A DNA stretch of 64,000 nt from Salminus brasiliensis. Taxonomy: Eukaryota; Chordata; Actinopteri; Characiformes; Bryconidae. Shown piece by piece: positions 1 through 19,949 of this stretch. A program made the translations under genes and the position numbers. Where the stretch lies: the NCBI RefSeq assembly GCF_030463535.1, contig NC_132878.1, positions 86,279,355 through 86,343,354 on the forward strand. The letters are read 5' to 3'. Under the pieces are notes generated by a model. It was given only the letters and a program-made list of their open reading frames with translations, was not told where the DNA came from and searched no databases. Within the stretch, counting starts at the first letter, position 1; each line of letters opens with the position of its first letter.

Positions 1-44
1 AATAATTAGCAAACTTTAAGAGAAAGGGTACAAAAGCTTGTTAC

Positions 45-396
45 CGGGTCAGTTGGCTGATACTCCCGACAGCGACCCTCACACCAACTGCACTCTGGAT
101 TTTTAAGACACAGACTCTCATCAGGTGCCTCAGCACACACAGCATCCTATTAGACAGAAACATACACATACAAGAAAACCTTACTTCTACTACAGACTGG
201 TTGATTGTGATAATATATTGTCATGCAAAAACCTAGTATCTCTTTTTTTTGTTATTTTCCCACTGTGAATGTGAATCTGGCAGTTCCTCTTTAACACATG
301 TTTAAAAAGAAGATTACCAAAATATAGATTTTATTATAAAAGAGAGAGAGAGAGAGAGCTGAGTCACATGACTGGAGGACTGTGCAAAGTTCAGAG

Positions 397-449
<53 letters not shown>

Positions 450-3400
450 TGTGAGTCAACCCAAATGTGCTTTATTTACACATAAGTGCATCAGTCACAC
501 CAAAAACACTACTTCTCTAAACCTGAGTTTCTAGCATTAATCTGTGTGGTGGCTCTTGCACCATGGATAGGAAGTTTCTCTAAGCGTTCTCTAAGGTCTT
601 AAACTTTATCTACTATTCAAAATGACCAGTAAACATACATGTGTTTCCTACATTTTTATATTTTTATATATATATGAGCTGTCTCTCACCACTTTCTTTA
701 GGTACTATTTTGTCTCATATCATCCTAGATGTACCGTTTCATTAATTCTGACTTAGTATGTTTCTCCAGAACAGAGCTGAGCAGAGCCCATATCAAATAA
801 AATCTTCTTCAATGACTTTGTTTACTTCTTAAACATTTAATTATACAGCGGTAAAAGGGCAAAAACTGTGGAACCTCCCTTTAATTTTCTGTACTAAAGA
901 CTTGTGCAAGTAAGAGTTCCATCGTACCTGGATAATTTTTTTTTGTACTTTTTACTTATAACAGTTATGATGATAATTTACAAATTGCACTCACTCTGTC
1001 TCCAGGATCACTGATGACAAACAGTGGGACTTTGTATGCCACCAGGTCGCCAAGTGCAACCCCGCTATAGCCGCCAGCAACAAGTAGTACACGACCGTCC
1101 ATCACAGCGGCAACATGGGAGTAACGACCTCTCACCGGCTGACTTCCTATTGGATTATGAATGGAAAAAGCACTTTAGACACACAAGGCTTAAACAGCAT
1201 TAGCTATGATCAAGGGAAATATGTATATTGCTGTTTTTACATTCACTGCCCAGCTCTCCTCTTTTCATTCTATTAATAAAAATACACTTACGATGCTGCA
1301 GATTCTCTCCAGCAGAAACCCACTGGTGGCATCCAAGGTGGTAGAAGAAGATCTCTTCGTCATAGCACTTTTCCTCCATGTAATGGATGTGCACATTGCC
1401 ACCTGAAGAACAAAGACCGCCCATTTTTAGCACAATTTAATGACAGCTGAAAAGTTTGTAATGGTTGTCCAAACACACACACTCCACAGCTTGGTTACTG
1501 TGAAATGACCGCAAAATGTGAAGTAAAAGAACTAACACTAACCATACACCACCATGTAATTGCCAATGATGGAGGCTGAATGGAAGGCTCGCTCTCGGGG
1601 TCCGTTAGCAGGGAAACGGGAACGGAGGGAGGTCCAGAAACGTTTATCCACATGAAACACGTCTGTGGAGTTTACCCGCACACTGAACCTGAGGAAAAGA
1701 AAGCTCTTGAAAGGCATGTATGGAATTAGGACTACTGTCCTATTCCAAACAAATCTACCTGAATAGGTCTTCACTGAAAATGGTTTTTACACTGCTATAG
1801 AGGAGGAGAACATTGTGTAAACTTGATTTTTTCCACAAAACGTCATACCTGGCTGTAGTGGGTCTATGTCCTCCATATACTAGCAGAGTTCTAGATGGAG
1901 CGTGAAAGACCATGCTGTGACCTGCAGTGGCAGGAGGCTTTCCACCATATGGCTGCACCGTCTCCCAGACTCCGTTCCACAGCCGAAAGCGGTAGAGAGA
2001 GGAGGAAAACATGTCTTCTTCTGTGCGCCCTGTGGACATAAAGGGGAAATGGGAGAGAAAGCTTTAAAAAAAAAATAATAATAATAACTAAAAAAAAAAA
2101 GAAAAAGAAAAAAGAAAACTGCTATAGTGCTCATGAGCAAGGCACTAAAGCATACCAACTAACTGAAAATATCAGTAGGTACAGAAGCGTTCTTTTATAA
2201 TGACAGCAGGAAGAGGTCTGTATGATGGCTCAATATGTTGTTAAGAAAGCTGTTATTTTGCAACTACTGGTTACATAATGAGTACTCTGTTACATGTAGT
2301 CCTGTTGACCTTTCTAATATGAGCTTACACTTACCCCCAAATATATAAAGATAGTTGTCTACAATAGCCGCTGCATGATTTGCCAGCCTAGGAGCCCCTG
2401 GGGCAGAAGACTGGCCAAGCTGTTGCCATTCATCTTGCTGTGGGCGGTATAACCAGACATCACTAGCCAATGAGTGGTTGGCAAGCTCACCACCATAGAT
2501 CACCATGTTACCCTGCCATTCCACTGCTGTGTGAGAATGCCGTGCACTCTTTTAAAAGAAAAAGAGAAAAAACAGAAAATTAGCCGACCAACATAACGTA
2601 CACACAATCAATGCAAGCAGAAAGAGTGACAAAAAACACACAAAAAAAAAATAAGGATCTTACAGGGGCAACAGAGTGTAGCTTCTTCTCCCATTTATTG
2701 GTTGAGAAATTGTACTCCATGAGGTCACCCAGTGCTCTGTTCAAGTCAAAACCTGAAATACGAAATAATATCCATTTAGAGACTTAAAGAATCCGGCACT
2801 TCTTCATTTTGTTATGAGTATCCTTGGCATGATCATTTATACTGAATACCGCAACAATTTACATTTGTAATACTACAAATTCATTAGTCTGTATGCATAG
2901 TCTAACTGCCATCAACATCACTGACACAGGGAGAAGGATTGCTTTCAGCAAAATTACACTGCTACTGTTTAGGTGTTTAGCATCTGCAGCCTAGCATTAG
3001 CCACCTGGCTATAGTTACCCTTCTACCTTAAAGCACCATTATGTATCATATTTACCTTAAAATAGCAGCTTCAAAATCATTGTGATGCACCAATGACCTG
3101 TAATGTTGAGAACAGCATCTCCATAATTGCTACTCTGGGCAATGCTAATCTATGTAACTTTGGTGAAACGGAGCAGGACAACGATTAAAATCCTGTAATC
3201 TTGCTCTACTAGCGCAGTCTTCATTATTCTTATACTTCAGATCCCGGTTCTGTACCTCTCAGCTTATCCAGAAAAATGTCTGTGTAAAGTGTGTCCTTAA
3301 GGGGTGGCTCAAAGCATGAATTACACTTTGTCCTCCTTAAATTCATATTATTTGCCTGTCCAGCACCGAGTGGGGCCAGTAGTTACTTCGAATGACATTA

Positions 3401-6400
3401 AGACTTTCTCCAGAGCCTGGGAAAGAATAGTACCCTAAAGGTACACATATGGCTGTAAGATGGTGGTATATGCAACAATTTATGGCAGTAAGGGAGTATT
3501 GTGTGTAATGTAAACTAGAGATATAAGGACTAATCGACTATGTATCAGTATTGGCCAATGTTCAGCCCAAATATGCGATCAGGTGACATTTCTATCCAAT
3601 CCCGAGAGCTGGTCAGATCATATGATCCATATCTGGTGAGTTGCTCTGCACTGTGTGCAGCACATCAGTCACAGGACCCTGCAGTTCCTCATTCAACAGC
3701 TATATGAGTAATATGGATCTCACTCATGGCTACAGAAGCCTGTTATAGCCAGTGTAGAAATCTGCTCTGCATGCAGAGCCTCTGGTGGTTTTTGGACATA
3801 TCTGATTCAAGTTCAAATATTTGTAATATGTGTAAAACTAGCTCTGCCTCGCGAGAAAGCAGTGTAAACGCTTTTAAAACAACTATCCAGAAAACGTACC
3901 ACTCCGAAGAGTACATCAGTTAATACAGTGGGTGTGAGAATACAGCTGAGCTAGCAAGCAAACACCACCAACGACCCTCTTAACTACTGAACCTTCTTTT
4001 CTAACTACTGAACCTTCTATGCTCAGTCACAGAGCACCCACAAAGACTTCTTCCCACTCACACTACAGCTGAATTTCCACCCATTCAGTTCAGTTGGAAA
4101 TAACCATACAGATTATATCAACCTGTACATTTAAACTGCTTTAAACGAGTGCAATATGGTACATAGAGAGTATGTATAGTGTATGTGTAGTGTGTATAAT
4201 GTGTGTGTATGTGTGTATATATATATTTATCAAATACGGTATAAGTTAATTGTAAAGTGTAAATATTTAGTATTCAAATTTTTGTACTTTTGTCAAGAGG
4301 AGACCCCAGTCTTTTCACTCTTCTATAAACGTACCTCCAAACATGTACAAGGCCCTGGTGGAGGACAAGTAGACCCCAGCTGATGCAGTCCGAGGGGAGG
4401 CCTTGACATCCCCAGTGTTAACCTCCCACCACTGTCCCACACCACTGTTGTCACGGAGACCAAGCTGACAGCTCTGACCAACAAAGCCAGAGTTACAGAG
4501 GCAACGCTCTCCCCTCTAAAGGAAAGCAAGCAAGCAAGCAAGAGATATCACAATTACAGTTATGCTTTATACACACAGAAATCTAAATTATTTACTTAAT
4601 TTCTAAATGGGTAGTCAGAGTAATCACACAGATACTGGTGCTATAACATCCAGGAATATTATCAACATGCAGTAGCCATGCACCAAAATGTTAGCCACTG
4701 ATACAATAAATAAAAAAAATGAACAAAAGTGGCACTAACAGAGAAAATGGCTTTTTTTTGCATTCAACATTTCTAGTAAAGCAGTAGAACCACAAGCAAA
4801 ACTACGAGCCTACCTTATCACAGTGACCGTGGTCATGGTGGGTACAATCTGAAGAGCAGAGCCGCTTAGTGCAGTCCACCCCTCCCCAGCCCTGATGGCA
4901 CTGGCAACGGGATGAGGCTGAATCGCAGCGCCCATGACCTCCACAGTCCCCAGGGCAAAGTGAGAACGTATAAGTGGCATTGAAACCCAGCAGGTTGTAG
5001 TTAGCATCACTGAAGAGGTGGAGCAGCATCTGCAAATGAGGAGCAGAGGTAAGAACAGGAAGAAATGGTAGAAAGAGGGAGAAGAAATAGGATGTAGGTC
5101 CCAGCGTAGGCAACATGTGGCTTGATGCGGGTACAATATGCGCTCACAAGGCATCTGATATTAATGTTTGCTGCTAATATCTTGACTATGCAAAGTATGC
5201 AAAACATGCCTTCACTTTAAAGTCTCTCATAAACTTATAGGGGATTCTAAGAAATTTACAGCAGGTTTAACAGTCTGAGGAAATCACAAGCAAAACTGAG
5301 TAGCTCATGTTAAACTGCAATAAGGTGCACTTCCACTATCTCCACCCATTATTTACAAAGTACTCCCTAATACGTTTATGCACGAGGAAAAGCAATTATG
5401 TTTCGCCCTATGCACAAGGTCCATAAACTGCATGTGCATCATACATAGCATGCAGGCAAAATCAGTCCAATATGCACCTAAACAGACCTAGTACAGCATA
5501 CTCAGACAGGATGAAGAAAGATAAATAAAAGTGGAAGTGGACAAGAATTAATTGGCTGATGTTCCCCAGGATTTCCTGTCATACAAACCAGCATTACGTA
5601 AATGGAACTAAATCCAAACATCCACAAGGTTTCTCCATCAGCAATGCTTAAATGCTCTGCAGTTTATGTACTTATGACTGAAAGATGCCCTTTCAAACAA
5701 ACCATCATGAAATCAAGAGCTGTCAGTTACACACATTTTCTCATATTTCTGCTTTGTGTTTCCTATTTAAACTTCTCTGAACACCCAAGTTTAATATTAT
5801 CCAAAAATGTCAACATATCAAAATGTGTCTAATATAAGTACTGCTCCTGACGCTTACCAATATCAAAAACAATCTTGAGAAAAGTCCTAACAGAAAGTCT
5901 ACGTCAGATCCATGATGTGTTTTTAAAGTGCAGAACCGTTCACAACTCTGCTCTTATCAGAATCTTTATTAGTGGGTTTTAAGAAGAACAGTTTGTAAAT
6001 ATGGCTCAATGTTGATTAGCTTAGGTAAGGCAGGATAAGTCCTCCAACTCAGACTAAGAACTGGCTTAAACAAAGATAAATGATAAAGTTGCCACTGCAC
6101 AACACAACACTTTAAGCACTGCAAAACAATCTGTAAAACAATGTTTTTCGCCTTCTGATGCAGCCTAAACTGAGCTATCATCATGCCCTGACAACGCAGT
6201 GCACTGGGTAATGGACTTTAAATCAACACAGCAACTTTCCTTGATTCCACAGAGGCTACAAATCCATTCACTCATGGAGCAGGAACGTTTTCTGCTCACC
6301 TTGCCAGACTTTGCCTCTATTGGTTGGGGAAGTGTAGTGCCACTCAGACTTGCTAGCAGGGGGCTCTGATAGGAGTCTCCATCATAGATGAACAGGTAGT

Positions 6401-7435
6401 CATAGGTGCACTCTGTCTCCATGAAAGTGAAATTGAGCACTATGTGATAATTGCTGCCAGGAGCTGCGAGAGAAGGAAAAAGAGGGTTTATCTGTGAGCA
6501 GAATGATCGGTGTAGAATATTATAATGATAAACTGTAGAAGAAAAACACTGTATCCTTTATGAATGATCCTGCATTGCAACAATAAATGTAATGTAATAC
6601 CTTTTAATATAACTGTTATATTAACTGTTAATAACTGTTAATATTATGTCTTAAAATAGCCAGTAAGACTAATAAGACAAAAAGAATAAGTGAGCTTTTT
6701 TAAAGCCCCCTCCTAGCATTTTAAAAGCTCAGAGTTACAGACACGACAATGAAAGTGACAGAAGCATATGTCCTGACGTGCTCAAGTAATATTGCAGACT
6801 TTACACATATGCAGCGTTATGCAGTTTTCATGAGTAGTCTTGTGCAGATCCACCAAACTTCCATAGTGGAGTAACAGTGTTTTGGCCCAGAGGGACAAAT
6901 GACAGAGATACTGATCTCCTTATTACAATCAGTGGAGCGGCAACATTATTCTGAAGCTGCTATTTTACGGTACAATTGCTGCATAATGTTGCCTTTAAGC
7001 TAGAGTTGCAAACAACAGTGTGAGTAAAAGTAGGCAAACTGTTTAAGCAATACTGCAAAGTTCATGAGCAACTGAGTCAACATTAGGAGGGAATCAATAT
7101 TACATATAAAAACCCGGGACACATGTTGTTTTGGATGGTAATTAAAATGGCTATATTTGTGTTGTAGACATCACAACCCCTAGTGTGTCCTTTTCTCCAG
7201 ATAATTTAGGATGCCTTATGCTGCATAAGATTTCTTATCCATTTTGTCATTTATAGGACTCTTTATATTTTTATTGTTCTGTATCTTATTTTATTTATAT
7301 CTTCATATAATACCATTAATCTGCTCTTGTTTTTGTTCTTTTCACTACTTTTGTGCTTCTGTAGTTTGTGAATTGCCATGTGGGGATTAATGTAGTAATC
7401 CTTGAGAATTTCCCCACTGCGGGACTAATAAAGGA

Positions 7436-7467
<32 letters not shown>

Positions 7468-7483
7468 TCCATCTATCTATCTA

Positions 7484-7524
<41 letters not shown>

Positions 7525-8045
7525 ACAAATCTAAACCAATAAGTTTGCCTACAACGCACCATTTCACATCAGACGACTCTGAATTATTCTGTTTACATTT
7601 AAGTGACTAAATTATGCAGAATATTTGAAAATTTATAAAACACCCTTTTAGTTCCTGTGTACTACTAATTTGGTGTATTAATGACTCTCCTTCCTCTAAT
7701 ATTTTGCTGTATCATGGATAGAGTATGTATGGTCACACATTTTGCCACACAAACATCACCTTCTACTTAAAATAAGCACAGTAAGCACTGTTAGACATCA
7801 AAGCAGACACTGCTGAAGCAAGTGTCAAAGTCAGACACCTACAAACAACTGCAGTCAATCCATTCCTCTTGACACTCACCTGTGATGAGCCATTCACAGT
7901 TCCCATTCACTGAATAGTTTCCTGGCCCGTCTGTGACATATCCTGGGGGTCCTCTCAGGATCTGCCTTTGGCCTTTACAGTCCCCTGCCCAACACACAGG
8001 GGCCAGCAGGAAAGGCAGGAACAGCGCAGGAACAAGGGAATCCAT
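45..8045 (-). CDS. megf8: MEGF8, N-terminal 574 codons (11 exons), continues beyond the left edge
   Basis: This is a large type I membrane protein which in vertebrates restrains Hedgehog signalling and acts in left-right and limb patterning (known for the family). Exons, in transcript order: 8045-7880, 6463-6300, 5029-4814, 4515-4335, 2752-2664, 2548-2335, 2029-1849, 1688-1543, 1402-1292, 1146-995, 146-45. All junctions are GT-AG and phases join without a stop. The start was chosen at 8045 because it opens a signal peptide (MDSLVPALFLPFLLAPVCWA) followed by the CUB start. The CUB domain spans about residues 22-133 and includes TECTYDYLFIYDGD. Two EGF modules follow at about 136-200. Kelch repeats run to about 540, with repeated GG doublets (GHSMVFHAPSR, YMVVYGGNVH). 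The last exon begins a PSI domain with Cys pairs and the ECSWC pattern. The match to human MEGF8 is strong along the whole length. The downstream two thirds of the gene lie outside the window. Confidence 0.95.
341..447. repeat. (AG)n and (AC)n microsatellites in a megf8 intron
   Basis: An (AG)9 run at 341-358 and an (AC)n run of about 24 units at 399-447 are seen directly, in the intron between the last two megf8 exons of the window. Confidence 0.95.
7395..7524 (+). repeat. LINE-like 3' tail with compound (TTATC)n (ATCT)n (GTCT)n microsatellite
   Basis: The sequence tccccactgcgggactaata followed by simple repeats resembles the 3' end of fish L2/CR1-type LINEs, which often end in short tandem repeats (family knowledge). 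A reverse-oriented relative lies at about 29503-29535 in the 4.1 gene. It sits in the first megf8 intron. Confidence 0.6.
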
Positions 8046-8900
8046 TCTCTCCTCCAGCCAGATGTGGAGGAGGGAGGCAGTGAGAGCTGGAGGTCTTGCT
8101 TGCTCACAGTTTGGGGACCTTATAAGAGAAATGTAGCTAGCTAAAATGTCAAGGTCTGCAAGCAAACATACAAACAATCAACGTTACAACTGCCTTACAG
8201 ATAGATAGCTACCTGAACAAAGAATCGAAGTGACTGGTAGCAGTTTTACTAGGAAAGACGACTAACGTTAGCAAACATCGACAAAACTGGCAAAACTGGT
8301 GGACCTTTCGACTTTGGCCATCACAGGGTTGGCACTGAAGTACCTAGCGGTTCGTTCAGCTAGCTTTAATAACGAAGCCTTGCTCTTAGGAGAGCTAAGC
8401 TAGCTATGTTAGCTAGCTAATATACAAGCAGGATATGACATATTTGACATAGCTAATTCAGTCGGCACAAGAGCAACGAAAACAATAGTCGTTTCTGAAA
8501 GGTTGCAGCCCGTTGGCAAGCCTGTTACACCAAGAGATAAGCTAGCTAGCTAGGTCCAGCTAACGCTGCACAGACCTCCAGCTGCTAGCATACGAGTCAC
8601 ATCTGCATTAAAGCTCAACAAACCCTTTATCGTTAACTTACCAATTTCCGAGTCCTTATCTTCATTCTTTAAAGCATATATTTACTGATTAATTACATTC
8701 TGCCAATCCTACTACTGCTGCTGCTACTAAATCTGATCATATCGCCTGACTGAGCTAACCCAGCTAACTGTTATTGTTGTGATAGCGGTCGGTTCCACGA
8801 GAACGTCTCAAGGCGGCGCAGGACGGCGGCCTTTAAAGGCTCCACTAGCGGGCTAACGTTAGCAGCCTTTTGCGGTCTACAGTTGTATCTAGATCTACTG
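8046..8900 (-). promoter_or_regulatory. 5' flank / probable 5' UTR and promoter zone of megf8
   Basis: This is the non-coding stretch upstream of the megf8 signal-peptide exon. It holds repeated CTAG/GCTAGC palindromes (for example around 8360-8420 and 8540-8555) and a short GC-rich patch at about 8805-8835 (ggcggcgcaggacggcggcc). No TATA box or transcription start can be fixed from sequence alone. Promoter status is inferred only from position. Confidence 0.35.
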
Positions 8901-9077
8901 CGACCAAAGTCACTTTAAATGTCGCCGACGGTCCAGTCGTATATTATAACATCAGTTTTGCGACCCCAGACTACTCTACATAGCACAGAGCCCAGAGTAG
9001 GACTTCTATGGAAGGATGTTAGTGCTAGCTAGCTTTGCTGTTTGTGCTGAAGACCCTCAGCAGCATCTGTATGTATT

Positions 9078-9335
9078 AGCAGTGAATGAATCATTCTTTG
9101 AACCGATTCTTTTCAATACAGTCAAGTATTGAATCACAAGCGCATTTCTGGTATTTAGCTACGTATTTGTAAATCACATAAGCTCTGAATCAAATTAAAT
9201 TGTTTCGAATTACAGCGTATATGGAGGGACTGAGAAGAAATGCCATTGCTGGACGAAAAAGAATGAATTGGACGTTGGATTCATTCACTGACAATTTAAA
9301 GAATCGGTTTGGTAAACTGAATCACTGAACCCTAA
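9078..9335. repeat. Possible MITE with imperfect terminal inverted repeats
   Basis: The left end (gcagtgaatgaatcattc then ccgattctt) is partly mirrored by the right end, which reads on the other strand cagtgattcag then ccgattcttt. Similarity is imperfect and no target duplication is clear. The rest of 8900-10330 shows no gene. Confidence 0.3.
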
Positions 9336-10330
9336 TAATAAAACAGTGCCTGCATTGCTCTCCATCAGGAGCTATCAGGACTGCAATCTCAAACATGTGT
9401 CTTGAAAATGTCTTATATCCTCATTAGCACGTTTCTATATTAGATTAGTAAAACAATCAATCAGTCATTTTGGGAATTTGTTACTCAAGTATTATATGCA
9501 GACAATACTATATAAATATTTATTATATTGTTTCTTAAATGACTGTAATGTTCAGGGCATTAAATAGGGTTATATCCAATTTTATATATTTTTATATCCA
9601 TTTTATCCATTCATTTGTCCTCTTATGAATGTCTCTGTGGGTTTTGTTTCTTTTGAGGTGCTCCCACAAACATACCATGTTGTAACTTTATGTCTGTGTG
9701 TTCACACACTTCGTTGTTCACATCTCCATCCATTATGGAGTAAACAATGCATTTTGAAACCAGAACAATTTTCACATTGAACATGAAACAAGAAAATGTG
9801 CTATTGCATGAAACAGATCATTTAATTATATCTTGATACTGTGGTTTAGGGAGATAAAAACAACACAAATATTTAATGAACACCTACATCAGTGAACAAA
9901 TGAATGAATTAACAGAAAATGCCTGTGTTACAGTTTTGGTCTTATTCTCTAAGTCTTATTCCTCAACCCTCACTTCTCTCCTGGACTCACTTTTTAATAA
10001 ACAGTTGCCTCATTGTATGTTTTGGCTGCTATAAGCAAATGAAAAAGAGGGGAAAGTATGTTTATATATAGTTTACATAAATGACAATGTTGAGTTATAT
10101 GATATATAAATATACATGTTCTGTGACTAGTATAGTTGACAGCATGCTTGAATTCACTCCCACTCCATTCATTTTTGTCTAATTTAAGGATATAATGAGA
10201 AGAGGGTGGTCTACTTTTGTCTCTACGGGTCTGAATAAGATAATAATTACTGTCAACTCAACTTTATTAAAACTGCACCTTTTAATTTAAAAGCATGATA
10301 AGACAACTTTAACTCTAAACAAACAATATA

Positions 10331-11763
10331 CACTGCTCAAAAAAATAAAGGGAACACTCAAATTACACATTCTAGATCTGAATGAATGAAATATTCTGAT
10401 TGAATACTTTGTTCTGTACAAAGTTAAATGTGCTGACAACAAAATCACACATAAATCATCAATGGAAATCAAATTTATTAACCAATGGAGGCCTGGATTT
10501 AATTTTGTGTCACACACAAAATTAAAGTGGAAAAACACACTACAGGCTGATCCAACTTTGATGTAATGTCCTTAAAACAAGTCAAAATGAGGCTCAGTAT
10601 TGTGTGTGTGGCCTCCACGTGCCTGTATGACCTCCCTACATGGTGGATGGAGCGAGACATGATGTCCCAGATGTGCTCAATCGGATTCAGGTCTGGGGAA
10701 CAGGCAGGCCAGTCTATAGCTTCAATGCCTTCATCTTGCAGGAACTGCTGACACACTCCAGCCACATGATGTCTAGCATTGTCCTGCATTAGGAGGAACC
10801 CAGGGCCAACCACACCAGCATATGGTCTCACAAGGGGTCTGAGGATCTCATTTCGGTACCTAATGGCAGTCAGGCTACCTCTGGCGAGCACATAGAGGGC
10901 TGTGCGGCCCTCCAAAGAAATGCCACCCCACACCATTACTGACCCACTGCCAAACCGGTCATGCTGAAGGATGTTGCAGGCAGCAGATCACTCTCCATGG
11001 TGTCTCCAGACTCTGTCACGTCTGTCACATGTGCTCAGTGTGAACCTGCTTTCATCTGTGAAGAGCACAGGGCGCCAGTGGCGAATTTGCCAATCCTGGT
11101 GTTCTCTGGCAAATGCCAAGCGTCCTGCACGGTGTTGCGCTATGAGCACAACCCCCATCTGTGAACATGGGGCCCTCATACCATCCTCATGGAGTCGGTT
11201 TCTAACCGTTTGTGCAGACACATGCACATTTGTGGCCTGCTGGAGGTTATTTTGCAGGGCACTGGCAGTGCTCCTCCTGTTTCTCCTTGCACAAAGGCAG
11301 AGGTAGCGGTCCTGCTGCTGGGTTGTTGCCCTTCTACGGCATCCTCCACGTCTCCTGGTGTACTGACAGACACAGCAAACCTTCTTGCCACAGCTTGCAT
11401 TGATGTGCCATCCTGGATGAGCTGCACTACCTGAGCCACTTGTGTGGGTTGTAGAGTCCGTCTCATGCTACCACGAGTGTGAAAGCACCACCAACATTCA
11501 AAAGTGATCAAAACATCAGCCAAAAAGCATAGGTACTGAGATGTGGTCTGTGGTCCCCACCTGCAGAACCATTCCTGTATTGAGTGTGTCTTGCTAATTG
11601 GCAATAATTTCCACCTGTTGTCTATTCCATTTGCACAACAGCATGTGAAATTGATTGTCAATCAGTGTTGCTTCCTAAGTGGACAGTTTGATTTCACAGA
11701 ACTTTGATTTACTTGGAGTTATATTCTGTTGTTTAAGTGTTCCCTTTATTTTTTTGAGCAGTG
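10331..11763 (-). mobile_element. Tc1/mariner DNA transposon, near full length (1433 bp), TA-flanked
   Basis: The terminal inverted repeats are cactgctcaaaaaaataaag at the left and its complement at the right, continuing through ggaacac, and both ends abut TA. The element is in the reverse orientation. It is a typical fish cut-and-paste element carrying one DD34E transposase gene. Confidence 0.93.
10506..11467 (-). pseudogene. Tc1-type transposase, inactivated
   Basis: The reading starts at 11467 ([12 protein letters not shown], helix-turn-helix part) and runs toward 10506. After VSVST the frame shifts: conserved sequence resumes in another frame near [14 protein letters not shown] (11227). 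A TGA stop at 10988-10990 interrupts HHGE/SAACN in the same frame, probably a CGA to TGA CpG transition. Catalytic parts are still visible: FTDESRF (first Asp), MQDNARHH (second Asp) and PDLNPIEHIWD (Glu). The copy cannot make an intact transposase as read. Confidence 0.88.
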
Positions 11764-12399
11764 TATAACAGTACAATCAGAAAACAACAAATATGAACAT
11801 ACTACAAGTATGTGCCAAAAATAAAAAAAGAGTAAAAAAGAAATATATCAGATCTCACAGAGGTAGCTTTGGTAATGTCTCTGTTGACCACGTCTACATT
11901 TGTGAACATGATATTTGATGAAGCAAAAAATGCAAAATGACCCCCTGAGAACAGCAGGCTATGGTCAGGGATTAGGGTCTATGGAAATCCATGTCAAGTA
12001 AAATGAATTTCTCTCATCCCTGCACTGGCTACAAGTTCATTCTGCTTGGATTATAAAACACTGCTCTGAACATATTAAGCTCTGAAACACTTTCAAGGCT
12101 ATACGCATCACTTCTGGACAACATGGAAGTAAACAGGTATCTGTGCTAGGCTAAAAGCACTGTCCAGAGAATGGCCGACTGGAGGAAACATCACTGCGAT
12201 ATCCATGTGAAGGCTAGGGAAGTGAGCAAGCACCCGTGCAAAGGTAATAGGTAACCCTTGCGGACCCTACTGCAGTCTTTTGATCTACAGCTAACCACAT
12301 GCTGTGCTAACTGTACATTCAGTCAATATGTGAAAGGTCTAATTAACAAGTTTTGGGTACAAGGGCATAACCTATGGATATGTGTATCCGGACTACTAG

Positions 12400-13030
12400 T
12401 AAGAATTACTGAAGAATTACTAGACCCCTGTAGTAGATTTCACTAGTAAAACAAATAATTACTTTTTTTAATTGCACTATTTAATAGTCAGAATTACAGT
12501 GTAGACCTCTGGCATAGGCCTTACTAGTAAAAGAAATAATCATTGATATTTGTAATTGGACTTTTTACTTGTCAGAATTACAGTGTAGACCTCTGGAGTA
12601 GATTTCACTAGTAAAAAAAGAATTACTTTTTTTAATTGCACTATTTAATAGTCAGAATTACAGTGTAGACCTCTGGAGTAGATTTCACTAGTAAAACAAA
12701 TAATTACTTTTTTTAATTGCACTATTTAATAGTCAGAATTACAGTGTAGACCTCTGGCGCAGGCCTTACTAGTAAAAGAAATAATCATTGATATTTGTAA
12801 TTGGACTTTTTACTTGTCAGAATTACAGTGTAGACCTCTGGAGTAGGCTTTACTAGTTAAAAAGAAATCATTTATATTTTTAATTGTACTATTTAATAGT
12901 CAAAATTACAGTGTAGACCACTGGAGTAGGCCTTGCTAGTAAAACAAAAATAAATATAGATTTTTTAATTGCACTATTTAATAGTCAGAATTACTATTTT
13001 TACTACAGAATTGTAGACCTCTGGAGTAGT
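12400..13030. repeat. Minisatellite, about 7 copies of an 80-85 bp unit
   Basis: The core agaattacagtgtagacc recurs at about 12489, 12573, 12653, 12734, 12818, 12901 and 12986 (spacings 84, 80, 81, 84, 83, 85). Between cores lie ctagtaaaa and aattgcactatttaatagtc or the variant aattggactttttacttgtc. The two variants tend to alternate, giving a roughly 165-bp higher-order unit. Short ttactagtaa palindromes recur into about 13500. Confidence 0.9.
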
Positions 13031-13539
13031 TTTTAAAAATTAATTTTAAAAAAGTTTGTGCTGCTGAATTGTTCATATATTGAAAGTGAATATAAATGTA
13101 AATATATAAAACTACATTTTATATATTATATAGATTATATATATTTATATACATTTTATTCTACATTTATTATTCTATTACAACTAGCCAAAACCAAATA
13201 GGAGTTTTATTAAATTAGCTTTTGTAATAGTCAGAATACAAGTATTCACGTACATTACATTTATTTTGTAAACAAAAAAAGGCAAATATATTTAACTAGA
13301 TTTTTTACTAGTAAAAAAGAGAATTGTATTCCTTGTAAATCAGTGGAAACATGCAGTATAGCTATAGTGTCCCGGCAGCGACTAGTCATCTGCCTTTATA
13401 AATCTGTAGATCTGGTCTTATTATTAGTGAAACTAGTTTTGCACTAGGATATACTGCATTACAGAGCTCCTGAATTTAATCTTTACTAGTAAATCTTTAT
13501 GTTGTACCGCTGATGGTATTTTAGGCTAACTCTGCTTGC

Positions 13540-19693
<6,154 letters not shown>

Positions 19694-19949
19694 TGTTGCA
19701 TGCTGTTTAACCAAAGAACTGCTCTGCCAACACTGGGTAAATCTCACTAATTTGTTTTATAGGGTCACTATATTTGTTTTTTAGAATAAGATAGTCATGT
19801 GAAAAATGACGACATCCCATGCAAGCCTTTGTCTATTTGACATATTTAAACATTGCAGCATTTGATGGCTTATCAGTTTCAAACATCTGATTCTGTGTCA
19901 GTTAAATCTAAATTCTTGCACCACATGATGACTCACTTCACATGTTATG

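Noticed and set aside
10988-11406. Several plus-strand open frames of 60-110 codons
   Set aside because: They are antisense shadows of the Tc1 transposase relic.
12400-13030. CRISPR-like regular repeats
   Set aside because: Whole 80-85 bp units repeat with no unique spacers, in a vertebrate gene context; it is a minisatellite.
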